This document shows, in pieces, positions 7,121-9,831 of a DNA stretch of 9,831 nucleotides (position 1 is its first letter; the number at the start of each line of letters is the position of its first letter). Source of the stretch: Fidelibacterota bacterium (GTDB lineage Bacteria; Marinisomatota; SORT01); the NCBI GenBank assembly GCA_022563775.1, contig JADFMS010000050.1:1-9831 (forward strand), read 5' to 3'. Below the pieces are notes generated by a model. It was not told where the DNA came from, searched no databases, and saw only the letters and a list, made by a program, of their open reading frames with translations. The position numbers and the translations under genes are program-made.

Positions 7121-7170
7121 CGTCATTCTGAGTCCCGTCCCGAAGTTTCGGGATCGGGACGAAGAATCTC
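7121..7170. repeat. dispersed-type intergenic hairpin repeat (CATTCTGAG ... GAAGAATCT)
   Basis: GTCCCG (7132-7137) pairs with CGGGAC (7155-7160), and inside it CCCGAA pairs with TTCGGG around a tiny loop, with one extra base on one side. The outer ATTCT (7125-7129) and AGAAT (7163-7167) continue the stem after two mismatches. From general knowledge, repeats of this form with variable centres between CATTCTGAG and GAAGAATCT are scattered through intergenic DNA of several environmental bacterial groups. It abuts the GC-rich island and lies about 75 bases beyond the stop of the lipocalin-like gene. There is no T run for a classical terminator. Confidence 0.6.
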
Positions 7171-7245
7171 GTCTGACCTCAGAACCCATCCATTGAATTG
7201 GATCGATAGCTGCTCACAAGATTAAAACAATATATTCAAAGAGAA

Positions 7246-7689
7246 TTATTGTCGAATAAACACACTTACTTCAATAGTTGTGATACCATCTATGGTCTCA
7301 CTGCTCGTTACAGTAAGCTTATTACCCGATATAGAGTAATCAGATGACTCCTCCGGTTCACCCTCCTCTTTGATAGTGATTGTATTTCCACTACTCGACC
7401 ATGTTCCCGAACTACTTTCTGTTTCACCAAAGGAAACGAAATCTATACTCCACGTGTTATCATCTTTTATAGTAAGGGTAAAATTGAAATCACTGCTGAG
7501 GGTAGTCACGTTCGAAGAATCAGGGTCTGTTAGCGACCCATAAAAAGTGGTGGTTTCATAGAGCTTCCAGATACCTATCAATTTGTTAGCTCCCGGAGCT
7601 GCAGGATGGTCATCATTACTATATGCAGAAAACGGTAAGAATGCCAGAAATAGCAATATAATGAGTTTTTGAACTACTGATTTATCCAT
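7246..7689 (-). CDS. small secreted lipocalin-like protein, function unknown
   Basis: A 147-residue protein with a clear Sec signal peptide: MDK, hydrophobic core LIILLFLAFLPF and likely cleavage after AYS (residue 24). The mature part begins with a flexible Asp/Pro/Ala stretch, then NKLIGIWKLYETT (about 35-47), the G-x-W entry strand of lipocalin-like barrels. Alternating strands follow: FNFTLTIKDDNTWSIDF, SSGTWSSSGNTITIKEEG, DYSISGNKLTVTSS and TTIEVSVFIRQ. The repeated pattern of dSGNxLTI strands fits the lipocalin_4/5-type domains found in many secreted bacterial proteins, which have no known enzymatic role. No cysteine is present, so it is not a lipoprotein and has no disulfides. The start is firm, with AAGGAGGAA just before the ATG. 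A good promoter lies at 7772-7800. Confidence 0.88.
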   Translation of the reverse strand: MDKSVVQKLIILLFLAFLPFSAYSNDDHPAAPGANKLIGIWKLYETTTFYGSLTDPDSSNVTTLSSDFNFTLTIKDDNTWSIDFVSFGETESSSGTWSSSGNTITIKEEGEPEESSDYSISGNKLTVTSSETIDGITTIEVSVFIRQ

Positions 7690-7771
7690 GGATTCCTCCT
7701 TCGATTAATTGTTTTTTCAAGAACATTGACATTACACCTCCCGCGCTTCCCTCTTGTTCAAATAGGCGTGA

Positions 7772-7800
7772 AATATACTTAACAAAATATAAACTGCCAA
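7772..7800 (-). promoter_or_regulatory. sigma-70-type promoter of the lipocalin-like gene
   Basis: On the minus strand, TTGGCA (7800-7795) is followed after exactly 17 bp by TATATT (7777-7772). The predicted start near 7765 gives a leader of about 75 bases ending in the strong ribosome site of the gene at 7689. The -35 box begins 15 bases beyond the 3' end of the tRNA. Confidence 0.6.
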
Positions 7801-7814
7801 GAATATAGCCTGAG

Positions 7815-7888
7815 TAGCGGGGGGCGGAATCGAACCGCCGACCTACGGGTTATGAGTCCGTCGCTCTTACCAACTGAGCTACCCCGCC
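7815..7888 (-). tRNA. tRNA with CAU anticodon, most likely elongator tRNA-Met
   Basis: A full cloverleaf of 74 bases can be drawn. It has an acceptor stem GGCGGGG/CCCCGCT with a G-U at pair 1, D arm GCTC/GAGC, anticodon loop CTCATAA (anticodon CAT), variable loop AGGTC, T arm GGCGG/CCGCC with loop TTCGATT, and discriminator A. CCA is not encoded. The D arm, variable loop and T loop resemble bacterial elongator tRNA-Met. The three G-C pairs of the initiator anticodon stem are absent. tRNA-Ile with lysidine-modified CAU is the alternative. One oddity is an A-C mismatch at the loop-closing pair of the anticodon stem (31-39). Confidence 0.96.
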
Positions 7889-7900
7889 GATTGCGGTGCA

Positions 7901-7929
7901 AAAATAATCGCAGCCCTTAAGAATGGCAA
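7901..7929 (-). promoter_or_regulatory. sigma-70-type promoter of the tRNA gene
   Basis: On the minus strand, TTGCCA (7929-7924) and TATTTT (7906-7901) are separated by exactly 17 bp. A start near 7894 would be 6 bases upstream of the mature tRNA 5' end at 7888. A short G/C-containing stretch follows the -10 box. Confidence 0.55.
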
Positions 7930-7982
7930 CTCATATTTAAACGAACACGCCTGAAGATGGTTCGATAGATTCGTCAATGATG

Positions 7983-9626
7983 TTAATCTTTATTCTCAAA
8001 AACACGGTCGAGTAAATTCTGTACTTCCTCAACCGTAAACGGTTTTTTCATAAATCCGTTTGATTTGTTGATCAGTTCAATATTATCCTCACCTACAATG
8101 TAGCCTGACATAAATGTGAACGCGCTATCTTCTAAATCTTCAATTACCTGCTCAAATATCTCAAATCCGTTTATATCAGGCAGTTTTATGTCACACAATA
8201 TCAAACCGTAACTGTTTTCCTTGATAAGGCTTAGACCATTCTCCCCTGTAGATGCCGATTCGACTTCATAGCCTTGCTTTTGTATCACCTCGACGAGAAG
8301 GTTCAGGACAGCGTCATTATCATCAATAACCAGCACTTTTCTGCTCTTCGGCGCTGATCCGCCTCCCGATTTCAGAATATCGACTATCTCCACCCCTCCG
8401 GCGTAATCCATAGTTTCTACAGTGGTGAGGTTCAGCATTTTTTCAACCAGTAAGGAAATCCTTTTGAGCTGCTCGGGAATGCCATCTAAAAGATGGGTGT
8501 TCTCACCCCAGTTGCTCTTGGCGAGATCCGAAATTATCGTAAGAGATTGAAGAGGTTGACTTATCTCGTGAGCGACTGCCGCTGCCAATTTTTGAGTTGA
8601 TTCATACCTTTCTTTTTCTATCATCTTATCCTGAAGGTCCAATCTTTCAATAAGCCTGCCGACTCTCCCTGATACTGCGGTCACAAGATCGATCTCTTCT
8701 GTCGAGTTCTTTATGCCGTCTTTGTACCCGACGTCAACGGAACCTACCGGTTCACCGTGAACTTTTAATTCCCCGGAGATGAATGAGGACTCATCGATAA
8801 ATTCCTTATTTACGTTGTGAACTCGGTCTTTTATCGTAATTCTGAGCCATGCTTTTTCCGGATACCGGAGAGCGCTTACGATTATATCGCTGATTTCGTC
8901 CAAAATAACAGAGAGGTCATGACCGCTCTCAATAGCCCTGTCGATAGCATAAAGAGACGTGAGTTCCTTAACACGGTCGCTTAATGTTTGCGATAGCTTC
9001 AAATTTTCCTTTTCGGCTTTCTTTCGGTACGTAATATCTTCGCTGGTGCCCAATACCCCGATTATCTTTCCCTTTGCGTCGTAAAGAGGCATTCTGTTTA
9101 TCTCGAGCCAGATCTCGTCTCCTTCTGAGTTAATTTCTCTCGAACTCGTATGGATCTCCGGAATTCCCGTATCGAGAACTTTCCGGTCGTTTTCTCTGAA
9201 TATTTCAGCATCCTTCGGGTTCGATAACAGCTCAAAATCGGACTTACCGATAATTTCAGCAGGACTACGTAATCCTAATTCGTTTGCGAACTTCTTGTTA
9301 CATCCAAGAAATATCAAGTCCGTGTTCTTCCAGAATATCAGATGGGGAAGGTTGTCGATTATATTCTGGAGAATTTGCATCCCTTCTGTTGTACCGGTTG
9401 AATAATCTTTGATCTCAGACTTACTACTCTGAGTGTATCCTCCTATCAGGATAAATATCAGCGCAATTATCAACCTTAGAATAATATCGTCAGTTCCGGG
9501 CTGGAAAATCTGATTGAATATCGAGCCTTCATTGAACACCACCGCGTCCACTACTGCATCGATTATCCAGAACGCAGCCGCGAACGCTAACCATAGACTC
9601 ACCATATTCGTATTTTTCAAATTCAT
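7983..9626 (-). CDS. membrane-anchored PAS/GAF-like HisKA-receiver protein lacking the kinase ATPase domain
   Basis: A 547-residue signalling protein. Domains in order: two membrane helices (about 9-30 and 48-65) with a short loop between; PAS (about 83-203, with SDFELL and the ending SEDITYRKKAEKE); a coiled coil and GAF-like region opening LTSLYAIDRAIE (about 215-330); a HisKA dimerisation domain with His353 in AAAVAHEISQPLQ; and a receiver domain (about 429-545). The receiver is complete: acidic pair Asp435/Asp436, phospho-acceptor Asp479 (CDIKLPD), Ser507 (FMSGY) and Lys528 (KKP). Only about 25 residues separate the HisKA helices from the receiver, and no N, G1, F or G2 box is present, so the HATPase_c domain is missing. 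It therefore cannot bind ATP in the usual way and should pass phosphate between His353 and Asp479, receiving it from another kinase, or act as a scaffold. The frame is uninterrupted, so this is not a frameshift. The ribosome site before the ATG is weak. Confidence 0.93.
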   Translation of the reverse strand: MNLKNTNMVSLWLAFAAAFWIIDAVVDAVVFNEGSIFNQIFQPGTDDIILRLIIALIFILIGGYTQSSKSEIKDYSTGTTEGMQILQNIIDNLPHLIFWKNTDLIFLGCNKKFANELGLRSPAEIIGKSDFELLSNPKDAEIFRENDRKVLDTGIPEIHTSSREINSEGDEIWLEINRMPLYDAKGKIIGVLGTSEDITYRKKAEKENLKLSQTLSDRVKELTSLYAIDRAIESGHDLSVILDEISDIIVSALRYPEKAWLRITIKDRVHNVNKEFIDESSFISGELKVHGEPVGSVDVGYKDGIKNSTEEIDLVTAVSGRVGRLIERLDLQDKMIEKERYESTQKLAAAVAHEISQPLQSLTIISDLAKSNWGENTHLLDGIPEQLKRISLLVEKMLNLTTVETMDYAGGVEIVDILKSGGGSAPKSRKVLVIDDNDAVLNLLVEVIQKQGYEVESASTGENGLSLIKENSYGLILCDIKLPDINGFEIFEQVIEDLEDSAFTFMSGYIVGEDNIELINKSNGFMKKPFTVEEVQNLLDRVFENKD

Positions 9627-9831
9627 ACGAAAAAGCTAACTTCAATATGCGTGTAAGACGTGACGAGGGACACGAATTTGTTCAATTCGTGCCAAGGGTC
9701 AATTTTAACCACATTTGCCGTGATTTGCGTCAAGATGGAAGAATTCTTCATAAAAATGGTATTATGTTGTTGTTACTTATACACTTATAAGGTTTTTACT
9801 TTCGATTTAATAATAATTCTTTGGTAAGACG
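9627..9831. other. gene-free upstream region of the HisKA-receiver gene
   Basis: This stretch holds no supportable gene. It contains a perfect dyad at 9671-9691, described separately, and a 6-bp AT hairpin (CTTATA with TATAAG, 9779-9794). On the minus strand, TTGACG occurs near 9735, but no proper -10 box lies at 16-18 bp from it. An 11-codon minus-strand stub open from the window edge to a TAA near 9796 is too short to call a gene end. Confidence 0.4.
9671..9691. repeat. perfect 8-bp inverted repeat upstream of the HisKA-receiver gene, possible operator
   Basis: CACGAATT (9671-9678) and AATTCGTG (9684-9691) are exact complements separated by 5 bases. The dyad centre is 55 bases upstream of the ATG, in the promoter or leader. 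On the minus strand the outer part reads TTGGCACG, which includes a full sigma-54 -24 element, but the -12 position has AC in place of GC. A regulator-binding site is the simplest reading; a leader hairpin is also possible. Confidence 0.5.

Noticed and set aside
6795..7131. Overlapping open frames on both strands (6795-7118 minus, 6817-7131 plus) of about 105 residues
   Set aside because: They lie in the GC-rich palindromic island, have no ribosome site, and their translations are just readings of the repeat units. High G+C removes stop codons on both strands.
6817..7170. CRISPR array
   Set aside because: The repeated units are only two per type, imperfect, and not separated by regular spacers.
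7942..7964. CGAAC/GTTCG dyad as terminator of the HisKA-receiver gene
   Set aside because: A 5-bp stem with a 13-base loop followed by TTTAAAT is too weak to call.
9796..9831. Eleven minus-strand codons ending in TAA at the right window edge, as the end of another gene
   Set aside because: Too short to separate from chance; no domain or bias can be judged.

Overview
The window is bacterial chromosomal DNA of moderate to low G+C. All seven supportable protein genes and the single tRNA lie on the minus strand, so transcription runs from high to low coordinates. Three of the seven are PAS-domain signalling proteins. A short-hairpin intergenic repeat of the type flanked by CATTCTGAG and GAAGAATCT, the use of GTG and TTG starts, and a lipoprotein-type signal on a peptidase suggest an uncultured, free-living lineage, perhaps of the FCB group (Marinimicrobia-like). 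This placement is inference; no phylogenetic marker gene is present.

Layout in the direction of transcription: (1) 9626-7983 encodes a membrane-anchored PAS/GAF-like protein with a histidine-kinase dimerisation (DHp) domain fused directly to a receiver domain, with no catalytic ATPase domain. (2) 7888-7815 is a CAU-anticodon tRNA, most like elongator tRNA-Met, with its own promoter. (3) 7689-7246 is a small secreted lipocalin-like protein behind a good sigma-70 promoter. (4) 7245-6662 has no gene. It holds a roughly 300-bp island of about 62% G+C bounded by 22-bp imperfect terminal inverted repeats and packed with hairpins, next to a separate hairpin repeat. (5) 6661-5591 is a proline-iminopeptidase-type alpha/beta hydrolase with an N-terminal export/lipoprotein signal. 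(6) 5305-4808 is an AHSA1/SRPBCC protein. (7) 4557-2665 is a PAS-PAS-sigma-54 activator without a receiver domain. (8) 2371-1154 (or from 2431) is a soluble NtrB-like PAS histidine kinase. (9) 1032-580 is a four-helix membrane protein of unknown function. (10) 386 to the window edge is the N-terminal part of a HAD-family hydrolase.

How they may work together: the sigma-54 activator and the soluble kinase are adjacent, but they do not form a standard two-component pair because the activator lacks a receiver. The DHp-receiver protein at the other end lacks the ATP-binding half that the soluble kinase has. A relay between the two is possible but unproven. Most genes look separately transcribed, with TTGNCN-17-TATNTN type promoters, so this is a run of single genes rather than an operon. 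I see no CRISPR array, defence island, prophage or clear novel gene system. The most unusual items are the truncated kinase architecture and the inverted-repeat-bounded GC-rich island.
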